Below are positions 36,305 to 44,391 of a DNA stretch of 54,290 bases, one piece after another. Origin of the DNA: Candidatus Cryptobacteroides excrementavium (lineage in GTDB: Bacteria > Bacteroidota > Bacteroidia > Bacteroidales > UBA932); assembly GCA_017695025.1 (NCBI GenBank), contig JADILX010000090.1, positions 1 through 54,290 on the forward strand, given 5' to 3'. The position numbers and the translations under genes were made by a program. Under the pieces are notes generated by a model. It was given only the letters and a program-made list of their open reading frames with translations, ran no database searches and had not been told where the DNA came from. Positions within the stretch are counted from its first letter, which is position 1; every line of letters starts with the position of its first letter.

Positions 36305-38152
36305 TTATTGGCAGTCTTTCATGAAGGCTTTTACAACCATTATTCGCCTGCCTGAATTATTTTTGATGGTATATGATCCTGCTGCTGCTGATATTACAAG
36401 AGTCTCTGCATAGTGTATCAGGAATTTCATGCCTCTTTCTGTTGTAACAACGGCTGATTCTCCTTCAACGAGATTCAGTACATTGCATTTGCCTTCGGTA
36501 TCTACTGTGACTTCAGTGTCTATATTGTACCTGTGTACGTCGTAAGAATGTTGCTGATGAGTCTTAAGATGCCACAGTTCCCAGCCGTTGCCGGTGGCAA
36601 GCAATTCTGGGCGGGATATATATTCTTCCTGAATCCTGTTCCCCTTGCGGTCAAAGCACAGGTTTTCCATTGCCCTGTGGATATTGAGCGGTCTTGGTTT
36701 TCCGTCCAGATCAAGCGACAGCCAGTCATACATCTTGAATGTAAATATATACGGTGTTGTGCTTATCTCGAGTACAAGATTGTTCTTGCCGGAACTGTGA
36801 AGTGTTCCCGGGGGTATCAGAAAAAGATCGTGCCTGTGTGCCGGTTCTGAGTTTACATATCTGTCTACATCCAGCGGAGTACCTTCCATAAAACTTTCTG
36901 TAAGGGCTGCCTCAAATTTTTCAGGGACGATATCTTCTCTGAAACCAAGATATACCACTGCGTTATCTTTTGTGTCAAGAATGTAATATGTCTCTTCTTG
37001 TGCGAGTGTCTCTCCGAAATTTTCCTGTATATACTTTTTCTGAGGATGGCACTGGATAGACAGGTTACCCCCATCGAAATTGTCGAGATAGTCCATCCTT
37101 ATGGGAAATTCATCTTTATATGTGGCATAGCAGTTTTCTCCTACGACAGCCTTGCCGTTCTCATACATGATTGTGTCAAAGGTTATCTCGAGCATTTTGC
37201 TCCCGCTTTCGAAGATGATGCCGTTTTCCGGGACGATGAGTTCGAATGACCATGCATAATTGGGCACGTCTTTGGAGAGCCCGTTGATGTGTTGTTTGAT
37301 CCACTGTCCTCCCCATGCTCCTGGCTCGAACCATGGACGGACACGGAATCCGTTGTGTGCCAGATTATCCAGCCCTTTCCTGATATCTGCTCCGGCAGCC
37401 CATGTTATTTCATTGTCCCTTTGCCCGTCAACAATGATATCCATTTCCCGAAACAGTTCTTTTTTCTTTCTGTTCAGTATTGGCCAGTCTACAAAATAGA
37501 ATCTCTTATACATCTTTTTAGGACTATCCGGTGCTGTCGCCCCGAGGTTGGATATGGAGCCGGCTCTTGCCCGGAACTGTATCTCATTTTTCGGGATGTC
37601 GATGTATATAAGCATGCTGCTGGCATCCGGAATCTGTCCGGCAACGAATGATGCTCCGGATCCGTAGATGATATTTACCGTATTGTATCTGCATGAATCT
37701 CTGACGGCGTGAATGAATGCCGCTGTCTTGTCTTCAGAGAAAAAGTCCTCAAGGCGGAGTGGTGTCCGGAATCCGAAGAGAGGGTCGTCGCCCCCTGTCC
37801 ATGGTGATATCATTCCGGAGATTTCCTCGCCGGATTTCATCGCAGCCTGCACATCCCACCATACCGGTCTTATCCCAAAGGAAACAAATGATGATGAAAG
37901 CCGGCTTATAACGGTATCAAAACGGACTCCGGCATATCCGTCTATGATTATGACCGGACTATGGCATGCTCCTGGAGAGTTGACCATGTCTGTCAGGTGC
38001 ATATTTTCTATAATCCTCTCTGCAAGGGAATCATATCCGGAGAATATTTTTCCGTCACCGATCGGGTGGGTCGGGTAGATTTCATATCCATGTGCTGGGG
38101 AAGGTTTTTCTGTAGGGAGAAGATATTGTGCGGTTTTTCTTGATGCTGGCAT
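36305..38152 (-). CDS. Class I mannose-6-phosphate isomerase-like protein with a kinase-like N-terminal domain
   Basis: The C-terminal ~330 residues show the type I phosphomannose isomerase pattern: WGGQWIKQ, zinc-ligand QCHP (in SIQCHPQKKY) and PPGTLHSSG, followed by a cupin tail. The N-terminal ~260 residues resemble a P-loop kinase fold (VIIIDGYAGVRFDTV at 67-81, ADIRK later), but the loop lacks the GK[S/T] residues, so ATP binding is doubtful. In the operon it would convert mannose-6-phosphate, made by the ROK kinase, to fructose-6-phosphate. Total length 615. Confidence 0.8.
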   Translation of the reverse strand: MPASRKTAQYLLPTEKPSPAHGYEIYPTHPIGDGKIFSGYDSLAERIIENMHLTDMVNSPGACHSPVIIIDGYAGVRFDTVISRLSSSFVSFGIRPVWWDVQAAMKSGEEISGMISPWTGGDDPLFGFRTPLRLEDFFSEDKTAAFIHAVRDSCRYNTVNIIYGSGASFVAGQIPDASSMLIYIDIPKNEIQFRARAGSISNLGATAPDSPKKMYKRFYFVDWPILNRKKKELFREMDIIVDGQRDNEITWAAGADIRKGLDNLAHNGFRVRPWFEPGAWGGQWIKQHINGLSKDVPNYAWSFELIVPENGIIFESGSKMLEITFDTIMYENGKAVVGENCYATYKDEFPIRMDYLDNFDGGNLSIQCHPQKKYIQENFGETLAQEETYYILDTKDNAVVYLGFREDIVPEKFEAALTESFMEGTPLDVDRYVNSEPAHRHDLFLIPPGTLHSSGKNNLVLEISTTPYIFTFKMYDWLSLDLDGKPRPLNIHRAMENLCFDRKGNRIQEEYISRPELLATGNGWELWHLKTHQQHSYDVHRYNIDTEVTVDTEGKCNVLNLVEGESAVVTTERGMKFLIHYAETLVISAAAGSYTIKNNSGRRIMVVKAFMKDCQ

Positions 38153-38214
38153 TATATGCTTTTGTTTTCTGTTGTTATCTTATATTAGTGAGTTATGTGT
38201 GTGCGGAAGGCGCA

Positions 38215-39129
38215 TTATTGTCTGAACAATGCGGCTGCACCGGATATTGCTGCGCAGCCGGGCATTGCCGCCTGACATACTTTGACTGGACTGCCTGCGT
38301 CAGCAATGCATTTCTGAATTTCCGTCCTGAAAAGGGGCCATGCATTCGATATGTTCCCTCCGAGTACAACAGTGTCGGCGTGGAATCCCGCTGTTATCTG
38401 TAGAATGAACCTCCCAAGCCTCTGCCCGAATTCTATGAATACCTGTCTTGCTTTTTCGCAGTCAGTGTATCTTTCTGCTATTTCTTTTGCCCCATTTGCT
38501 TCTGTCCCGGAGAGTTCCATATACCTGCGGCAAATCCATCTTGTAGAAAACGCCTCGTCAACAGTGCCTTCTTCAAAAGGCATGTCGTATACCCATCCGT
38601 TTTCTGGAATACCATGACCCTCCTTGATAATCTTTCCATCTGAAATGAATGCTGATCCCACCCCTGTTCCAAGGGTAAGTATCACTGTCATTCTGCTCCC
38701 TTTTGCCGCTCCATATATTGCTTCCCCCATGGCGAATGCTGTGGCATCGTTGGTGAAGCGCAGATCTGTCTCCTCTGGCAGTTTCAGCATATGACGCAGG
38801 GTTGTGCGGACGTCAAGCCCGAAAATGTTCTGGAATTTCCCTACTCCGTGTATGGCAGAGATACCATGTATATAGTCGAATGGACCAGGAAACGCCAGTC
38901 CTACGCCTCTAATCCGTGCTTCCTTGGCTTTTTGCATGGTTTCATTGATGTTTGTTGCCAGTGTGTACAGAATCTCTGGGGCAGAAGCGCTATTGTCCAA
39001 GGAAGTATTAGTGATATCACCTGCAATATTCCCTGTGTCAAGATCTATTATTGCTGAACTTAAATGGCTTCCTCCAATGTCTGCCCCTATGGCATATCTT
39101 TTCTCTGCCGGTTTGTTCCCTCTTGTCAT
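38215..39129 (-). CDS. ROK family sugar kinase
   Basis: The 304-residue protein has the ROK ATP-binding start IGADIGGSHLSSAIIDL and the middle TNDATAFAMGEAIYGAAKG with LTLGTGVGSAFI. The usual zinc-binding CxCGxxGC motif is missing. The start at 39129 follows an AGGACAG ribosome site; an in-frame TTG at 39174 lies inside the operator and is rejected. As first gene of an alpha-mannosidase operon next to an isomerase, mannose is the most likely substrate, by context only. Confidence 0.88.
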   Translation of the reverse strand: MTRGNKPAEKRYAIGADIGGSHLSSAIIDLDTGNIAGDITNTSLDNSASAPEILYTLATNINETMQKAKEARIRGVGLAFPGPFDYIHGISAIHGVGKFQNIFGLDVRTTLRHMLKLPEETDLRFTNDATAFAMGEAIYGAAKGSRMTVILTLGTGVGSAFISDGKIIKEGHGIPENGWVYDMPFEEGTVDEAFSTRWICRRYMELSGTEANGAKEIAERYTDCEKARQVFIEFGQRLGRFILQITAGFHADTVVLGGNISNAWPLFRTEIQKCIADAGSPVKVCQAAMPGCAAISGAAALFRQ

Positions 39130-39158
39130 TTCTGTCCTTTTTTTAGTCTGAACATTTA

Positions 39159-39178
39159 ATATATGTTCGAACAAATAT
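39159..39178. promoter_or_regulatory. GntR operator 1 (ROK operon side)
   Basis: A 20-base palindrome with core TGTTCGAACA (39164-39173) and flanks ATAT/ATAT, one mismatched pair. It begins about 5 bases downstream of the -7 box of the minus-strand promoter, a position expected to block transcription start. Confidence 0.65.
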
Positions 39179-39182
39179 GCTG

Positions 39183-39213
39183 CAAAAATAGATAATAATT
39201 CTGTTATTGCAAA
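39183..39213 (-). promoter_or_regulatory. Promoter of the mannosidase operon
   Basis: On the minus strand TTTG (39213-39210) and TATTTTTG (39190-39183) are 19 bases apart. The operator at 39159-39178 covers the expected transcription start. Confidence 0.75.
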
Positions 39214-39269
39214 TTATTGTCTTATTAATGTTTTAAGTGTTTCATTGTTCTGGTATGATGTCTAAGTTA

Positions 39270-39301
39270 TTTGGATATTCAATTTAAATAGTTTATCTTT
39301 G
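39270..39301 (+). promoter_or_regulatory. Promoter of gntR-MFS operon
   Basis: TTTG (39270-39273) and TATCTTTG (39294-39301) are 20 bases apart. The leader to the GntR start codon is about 84 bases. Confidence 0.75.
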
Positions 39302-39309
39302 TTTGAACA
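39300..39309. promoter_or_regulatory. GntR operator 2 (gntR side)
   Basis: TGTTTGAACA differs by one base from the perfect palindrome TGTTCGAACA at operator 1 and overlaps the last two bases of the -7 box. A further half site, ATGAACA, follows at 39312-39318. Confidence 0.6.
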
Positions 39310-39391
39310 TTATGAACAGAATTGCAGATTAAAATGATTCCAGCCTGTCGCGGCTGTGTCATGGTGCTGCAAGTCTGATGATTGATATAAT

Positions 39392-40123
39392 ATGAACTAT
39401 AATCTTGATCCGGAATCATCTGTCCCGCTTCATGTCCAGGCTGAGGATTTTCTGCGGGAGATGATACAAGAGGATGGCTACAAAAATGGCCGGCTTCTTC
39501 CAAATGAGGTGGAACTTTCCTCGCAACTGAAAATTTCGAGGAACACATTGCGGCAAGCAATCAACAGGCTTGTGTTTGAAGGCCTGCTTATACGGAAGAA
39601 GGGCTATGGTACAGTGGTTGCGCCACAGGGCGTAATGGGGAATGCACGTAACTGGAAAAGTTTTTCACAGGAGATGCAGGCCATGGGTATCCAAGTCCAT
39701 AACTTCGAACTTCATGTCAGCCACAAAATTGCTCCTGAGGAGGCATGCAGATTTTTCCGCCGGCCTTCGTCTTCCTCCATGCTGTGCCTTGAGAGGCTTC
39801 GCGGAAAGGTCTCTTTCCCTTTTGTGTATTTTGTGTCTTTTTTCAGCCCGGATATCCCGCTGACGCTTGAGGAGGATTTTTCAATACCTCTTTATGAAAT
39901 TCTCGAAAAAAAGTACGGTGTGCAAGTGAAGACTTCCAGGGAGATGATTTCTGCAAAGGCTGCGCAAGGCTGGCTGGCGCAGAAACTCGGTATAAAAGAA
40001 GGGGAGCCGATACTAGAACGAAAACGTTTTGTGCTTGACAAGAACGGTGTCCCTGTTGAATATAATATCGGTTTCTACCGGTCAGACAGTTTTACATATT
40101 CCATAGAATTTACCAATGGCTGA
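39392..40123 (+). CDS. GntR/UTRA family transcriptional regulator
   Basis: The 243-residue protein has an N-terminal winged helix (PLHVQAEDFLREMI, LPNEVELSSQLKISRNTLRQAINRLVFEGLLIRKKGYGT) and a C-terminal UTRA effector domain (about 95-240, ending with PVEYNIGFYRSDSFTYSIEF). HutC-type GntR repressors bind palindromic operators and are released by sugar phosphates or similar ligands. Operators of matching sequence lie at its own promoter and at the divergent mannosidase operon. A phosphorylated mannose is a plausible effector, not shown. Confidence 0.92.
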   Translation: MNYNLDPESSVPLHVQAEDFLREMIQEDGYKNGRLLPNEVELSSQLKISRNTLRQAINRLVFEGLLIRKKGYGTVVAPQGVMGNARNWKSFSQEMQAMGIQVHNFELHVSHKIAPEEACRFFRRPSSSSMLCLERLRGKVSFPFVYFVSFFSPDIPLTLEEDFSIPLYEILEKKYGVQVKTSREMISAKAAQGWLAQKLGIKEGEPILERKRFVLDKNGVPVEYNIGFYRSDSFTYSIEFTNG

Positions 40124-40126
40124 GTT

Positions 40127-41317
40127 ATGGATAATGAGTTTGAAGGGCATGTCAAAGCAGGCAGGGGCTGTGCCATTTTAAAGGTGTTGCCGGTACTTTC
40201 CGGCTTTTTTGTGATGGGATTCTGTGACATAGCAGGGATTGCCACAAGTTATATTAAACAGGATTTCAGACTCAGTGAGACAGTCGCCGGGTTCGTTCCC
40301 TCAATGATATTCATATGGTTTCTCTTGCTGTCTGTGCCAGTGGCAATGATAATGGACAGGTTTGGCCGCAAGAAGATTGTGCAGGTAAGCAATGTCTTGA
40401 CTATTGTCGGGATGCTCCTGCCCTTCATCCATTACGATATTGCTACATGCATGTCCGGGCTTGTGCTGCTCGGTATCGGGAATACGATGCTGCAGGTTTC
40501 GCTCAATCCATTGCTTTCCAATGTCGTACCTGCCCGAAGCCTGACAAGCGTCCTCACTGTAGGACAGGTTGTTAAGGCTGTATCGTCATTTTGCGGCCCT
40601 TTTATTGCTGCGTTTACCATGGACGTCTTTGGCAAATGGCAATATCTTTTTCCGGTCTTTGCTGCAATTACTCTGCTGTCCTCGTTATGGCTGATGTTTA
40701 CCAGTACGCCTCAGGATCCACCGTCAGGCCGGACCCCATCTCTGACACATACATTTTCTCTTCTTGGTGACAGGGAGATTCTGATGTTCTTTTTTGGTAT
40801 TTTCTTTATTGTCGGTCTTGATGTCGGGCTTAATACAGTTGCACCTAAACTTTTAATTGAGAGAGCCGGGTTTGATGTCAGTAAGGCGGGATTCGGTTCA
40901 AGTGTATATTTTGTCTGCAGGACGGCCGGTGCGTTGCTTGCAGCAACGGTTCTCGCCAGGATGGACCCGGTCAGGTGGTTCAGGATAAACATCAGTCTGG
41001 CTGTTGTTTCGCTCATGGCATTGTTCTTCGCCAAAAATGCATTTCTCATATTCATGCTTGTCGGACTGGCTGGGTTCTTCAGTTCAAGTGTCTTTTCAAT
41101 AATATATTCGCTCGCCATGCAACGGCGTCCTGACAGGGCAAACGGGGTTTCTGGCCTGATGATCATGGGCGTCTCCGGAGGGGCGGTAATACCTCCTCTG
41201 ATGGGATTTATGAGTGATTTGATGGGGAGTCAGGCAGGGTCTGTGGCTGTGATACTGTGCTGTGCAGTGTATCTGTGGGCCTGTGCTTTTAAAAGGAATC
41301 TCCGTCCAGAAGTATAA
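40127..41317 (+). CDS. MFS sugar transporter
   Basis: The 396-residue protein has about 12 hydrophobic segments and the MFS loop motif DRFGRKK between helices 2 and 3, with PARSLTSVLTVGQVVKAVSSF and GVSGGAVIPPLMGF resembling FucP/GGP-type sugar symporters of Bacteroidota. It lies 3 bases after gntR. It would import the monosaccharide freed by GH92/GH38 across the inner membrane, probably mannose. Confidence 0.88.
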   Translation: MDNEFEGHVKAGRGCAILKVLPVLSGFFVMGFCDIAGIATSYIKQDFRLSETVAGFVPSMIFIWFLLLSVPVAMIMDRFGRKKIVQVSNVLTIVGMLLPFIHYDIATCMSGLVLLGIGNTMLQVSLNPLLSNVVPARSLTSVLTVGQVVKAVSSFCGPFIAAFTMDVFGKWQYLFPVFAAITLLSSLWLMFTSTPQDPPSGRTPSLTHTFSLLGDREILMFFFGIFFIVGLDVGLNTVAPKLLIERAGFDVSKAGFGSSVYFVCRTAGALLAATVLARMDPVRWFRINISLAVVSLMALFFAKNAFLIFMLVGLAGFFSSSVFSIIYSLAMQRRPDRANGVSGLMIMGVSGGAVIPPLMGFMSDLMGSQAGSVAVILCCAVYLWACAFKRNLRPEV

Positions 41318-41594
41318 TGATTCAGAGAGGTATAACCTTTCCTGCTTCACCTGAATCAACATGGATTTTCCGTTGATGCTATAACGGCATGTGGGGCGAA
41401 GACTTCGTTTCCCCGGCGATTATAATGAAGCCTGCATCACTGCAGGCTCCATTCAGGTTAGTTAGCAGTATTTCCTTATGGAAATTGTGTTATTGTTGGT
41501 TAGTGGTTAGTATTTTACCGCTGAACTCCGGCAACCGTATGCCGGAATCCGTAATGCTGACATGAGCATGTGTCGCTATGGAAAGCATTACAAT
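41318..41594 (-). ncRNA. Candidate structured RNA of unknown family
   Basis: A 277-base minus-strand segment follows a perfect promoter (41598-41628) in a gap with no recognised gene. It folds into a chain of hairpins: GTAATGCT/AGCATTAC at its very 5' end (41591-41584 with 41558-41551), TCCGGCA/TGCCGGA, ATTTCC/GGAAAT, AGCCTGCA/TGCAGGCT (41448-41441 with 41436-41429), GGGG/CCCC, and TGATTCAG/CTGAATCA at the 3' end (41358-41351 with 41325-41318), next to the MFS stop codon. Between them is an unpaired stretch with repeated CTAACC. Short peptides could be encoded (for example 20 residues from 41569), but coding is not supported. No known RNA family is recognised and no T-rich terminator is seen. 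Confidence 0.5.
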
Positions 41595-41597
41595 CAT

Positions 41598-41628
41598 CAA
41601 ATGTAGAAGATTTTTTCCAAACTGCAAA
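41598..41628 (-). promoter_or_regulatory. Promoter of the structured RNA candidate
   Basis: On the minus strand TTTG (41628-41625) and TACATTTG (41605-41598) are exactly 19 bases apart, one of the best promoter matches in the window. It lies downstream of trmD with no following gene on that strand. Confidence 0.7.
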
Positions 41629-41665
41629 ATTATTTTAGAAATTTTGCGGTTTTATTTAAAAAATA

Positions 41666-42343
41666 TTACTCGTCGAGCAGGTTTGGCCTCAATTTTTTTG
41701 TCCTTGAGATTGCCTGTTCGTCCTGCCATTCCCGGATAAGTTTCGGATTGCCGCTCAGCAGGACATCGGGTACTTTCCATCCGTTGAACTCGGCAGGCCT
41801 GGTGTATACCGGTGCGGAAAGCATCCCGTCCTGGAAACTGTCGCTCAGGGCTGATGTCTCGTCGGATATCGCTCCTGGAAGCAGACGTACTATGGCATCC
41901 GCAATCATTGCTGCCGGTATCTCTCCTCCGCTCAGCACATAGTCTCCTACGGATATTTCACGGGTAATGATGTGTTCGCGTATCCTGTGGTCTATCCCCT
42001 TATAGTGCCCGCACAGGATGATTATGTTCTCTTTGAGCGAGAGTTCGTTGGCGATGTTCTGGCTGAAGGTCTCCCCGTCAGGCGAGGTGTAGATTATCTC
42101 GTCATATTCTCTCTCTGCCTTCAATTTTTCTATCATGAGGTATACCGGCTCCACCATCAGCACCATTCCTGCGTCTCCGCCGTAACTGTAGTCGTCGACC
42201 TGCTGCCTCGGGCCTTTCCCGAATTCCCTCAGATTGTGGACGTGGATTTCCACTATGCCTTTTTTTATTGCCCGTCCCACAATGGAATGCCCCAATGGAC
42301 TTTCAAGAAGTTCCGGGACTACGGATATAATGTCTATTCTCAT
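41666..42343 (-). CDS. trmD: tRNA (guanine-37-N1)-methyltransferase
   Basis: The 225-residue SPOUT methyltransferase shows the TrmD motifs [34 protein letters not shown] and [15 protein letters not shown], which form the trefoil-knot SAM site. It methylates G37 of tRNAs to prevent frameshifting. A -7 box TAATTTTG lies at 42373-42366. Confidence 0.97.
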   Translation of the reverse strand: MRIDIISVVPELLESPLGHSIVGRAIKKGIVEIHVHNLREFGKGPRQQVDDYSYGGDAGMVLMVEPVYLMIEKLKAEREYDEIIYTSPDGETFSQNIANELSLKENIIILCGHYKGIDHRIREHIITREISVGDYVLSGGEIPAAMIADAIVRLLPGAISDETSALSDSFQDGMLSAPVYTRPAEFNGWKVPDVLLSGNPKLIREWQDEQAISRTKKLRPNLLDE

Positions 42344-42365
42344 GTCTGGATGATTATCTCTGCCG

Positions 42366-42415
42366 CAAAATTAGGATAAAAATCAAAAGAGTTTATAAAA
42401 AATATGGTATATTTG
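42366..42415. promoter_or_regulatory. Divergent promoter boxes of trmD and the DUF349 gene
   Basis: TAATTTTG on the minus strand (42373-42366) faces trmD, and TATATTTG on the plus strand (42408-42415) faces the DUF349 gene. The -33 elements are weak for both. Confidence 0.5.
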
Positions 42416-42456
42416 CAGGCTGTAACTTTTTTGAAAACCAATTAGACTTCATTGCC

Positions 42457-44334
42457 ATGAGTGAAGAGATGATACCTGAGGTTCCTGTCGCATCTGTAAT
42501 ACCTGAATGTCCGGAAGAGACACCGGCCGTTTTGCCGGAGCCTGAAGAGGCAAAGGCTGAGTCCATGCCGGATTATTCCGGGAAGAGTCTTGCCGAGCTG
42601 GCCGGGCTTTTTGAACAGTTGGCCGGACAGGACGACAGAATGAAGAGATATAAAGAGGCGGAAGCCATAAAGTCGGCTTTCTATAAAAGGCTTCTCAAGG
42701 AAAAGTCGGATGCAGGCCTTGCAGATGATGTGAGGGAGCCTGACAGCAGATTGCCGGAAGTAGAGTCTGCCGGAGACGGGGGGACGGCTGCCGATGTCCA
42801 GGAGTCTGTCGCCGAAGATACCGATAAAGCCGCTGATTCAGTATCAGAGAACCCTTTTGATGAGATAGAGCGCGGTTTCAAGGAACTGTACAATAGATAT
42901 AAGAAGGAGAGGGCCGAGTATAACCGCCAGCAGGAAAAGGAGCGCGAGCACAACCTTGCCCTTAAGGAGGCTGTGATTGAGGATCTCAAGGCATTGCTCG
43001 AGAAACAGGAGGATGTCAATGCCACTTTCCCTGCTTTCCGTGAGATTCAGAACAGATGGCGTGCCATCGGGCCTGTCCCTGCCCAGAACTACAGGAATAT
43101 CAACGATACATACCAGTTGTATGTGGAGCAGTTCTATGACATGGTCAAGATCAACCGCGAACTCCGTGACCTTGATTTCAAGAAAAATCTGGAAGTCAAG
43201 GAGCAGTTCTGCGAGATGGCGGAGAAACTTGCCGAAAATGACAATATAGTCGAGGCTTTCAAGGAACTGCAGAAACTTCACGAGCAGTGGAAAGAATATG
43301 GCCCTGTGGCAAAGCAGTACAGGGAAGAAATCTGGGAGCGTTTCAAGGCTGCCACATCTGTCATAAACAAGAAATACCAGGCGTTTTTCGAGGGGCTGAA
43401 GGAGCAGCATGCCGAAAATCTTGCCGCCAAGACAAAACTCTGCGAGCAGGTGGAGGCTATTGCTGAAAAGGAGATCGCCTCTTCCAATGAATGGAATTCC
43501 CTCTCCAAGGAGATAGAGGAGATACAGAAGCAGTGGAGACAGATAGGTTTTGCCACAAAGAAAGAGAACCAGAAGATATATGACAGGTTCCGCGCTGCAT
43601 GCGACAAGTTCTTCAACCGCAAGCGCGAGTTCTATACCGGATACAAGGAAAGCATCAATGCCAATCTCCAGAAGAAGATTGCTCTCTGTGAGGCTGCCGA
43701 AGCGCTGAAGTCAAGCACTGAGTGGAAGAAGGCTACCGACCAGTTCATCAATCTCCAGAAGCAGTGGAAAGAGATCGGGGCAGTGCCGCGCAAGAAATCG
43801 GAGCAGTTATGGAAACGGTTCCGTGCCGCCTGTGACGAGTTTTTCAACGAGAGGGACAAGAATGTCAAGCCTGAGAATGATTTCTACGGCAACCTCAAGG
43901 CGAAGCAGCGTCTGATCGCTGAAATCAATGCATATGAGCCTTCATCTGACGAGTCCGAGAATCTTGAGGCCATGACTTCGTTCATGGACAGGTGGCAGGA
44001 GATAGGATTTGTGCCGTTCAAGGAAAAGGACAATATAGCCACTCTCTACAAAGAGGCCATGCATGCAAAGTTCCCCGGCATTTCAGCCTCCAAGGCCAGA
44101 AAGACCAGATATGCAAATGCCCCTAAGAGCGAGCGTGACCGTCTTGTGCAGAAATACATGAAAAAGGAGCAGGATATTGTGACTTATGAGAACAATATCG
44201 GATTTTTTGCCATGTCGAAGAATTCCGAGCCTCTGATAAAGCAGATGAACGAGCGCATCGCCCAGGCCAAGAAGGAACTCAACGATCTGAAGGAGCAGAT
44301 CCGGGTGCTGGACAGTGCATCGGAGCAGGAATGA
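42457..44334 (+). CDS. DUF349 repeat protein
   Basis: This 625-residue cytoplasmic protein has an acidic Pro/Glu-rich N-terminus and then at least five DUF349 repeats, each with a W-x(3)-G core: RWRAIGPVP, QWKEYGPVA, QWRQIGFAT, QWKEIGAVP and RWQEIGFVP. Between them are charged helices (RFRAACDEFFNER). The C-terminus is coiled coil. DUF349 proteins are of unknown function; their helical repeats suggest a scaffold or nucleic-acid role. Confidence 0.88.
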   Translation: MSEEMIPEVPVASVIPECPEETPAVLPEPEEAKAESMPDYSGKSLAELAGLFEQLAGQDDRMKRYKEAEAIKSAFYKRLLKEKSDAGLADDVREPDSRLPEVESAGDGGTAADVQESVAEDTDKAADSVSENPFDEIERGFKELYNRYKKERAEYNRQQEKEREHNLALKEAVIEDLKALLEKQEDVNATFPAFREIQNRWRAIGPVPAQNYRNINDTYQLYVEQFYDMVKINRELRDLDFKKNLEVKEQFCEMAEKLAENDNIVEAFKELQKLHEQWKEYGPVAKQYREEIWERFKAATSVINKKYQAFFEGLKEQHAENLAAKTKLCEQVEAIAEKEIASSNEWNSLSKEIEEIQKQWRQIGFATKKENQKIYDRFRAACDKFFNRKREFYTGYKESINANLQKKIALCEAAEALKSSTEWKKATDQFINLQKQWKEIGAVPRKKSEQLWKRFRAACDEFFNERDKNVKPENDFYGNLKAKQRLIAEINAYEPSSDESENLEAMTSFMDRWQEIGFVPFKEKDNIATLYKEAMHAKFPGISASKARKTRYANAPKSERDRLVQKYMKKEQDIVTYENNIGFFAMSKNSEPLIKQMNERIAQAKKELNDLKEQIRVLDSASEQE

Positions 44335-44391
44335 CGGACATAGTGCCATTTTCATGATAAGAGTATAATTTTTCTCCGGACGGCTATATTT

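Noticed and set aside
41429..41448. AGCCTGCA/TGCAGGCT hairpin as a terminator of the MFS gene
   Set aside because: There is no T run on either strand; it fits better as one helix of the structured RNA candidate.
41460..41594. Short peptide genes within the trmD-downstream transcript
   Set aside because: Frames of 20-35 codons exist but lack ribosome sites or recognisable conservation; pairing in the RNA explains the sequence better.
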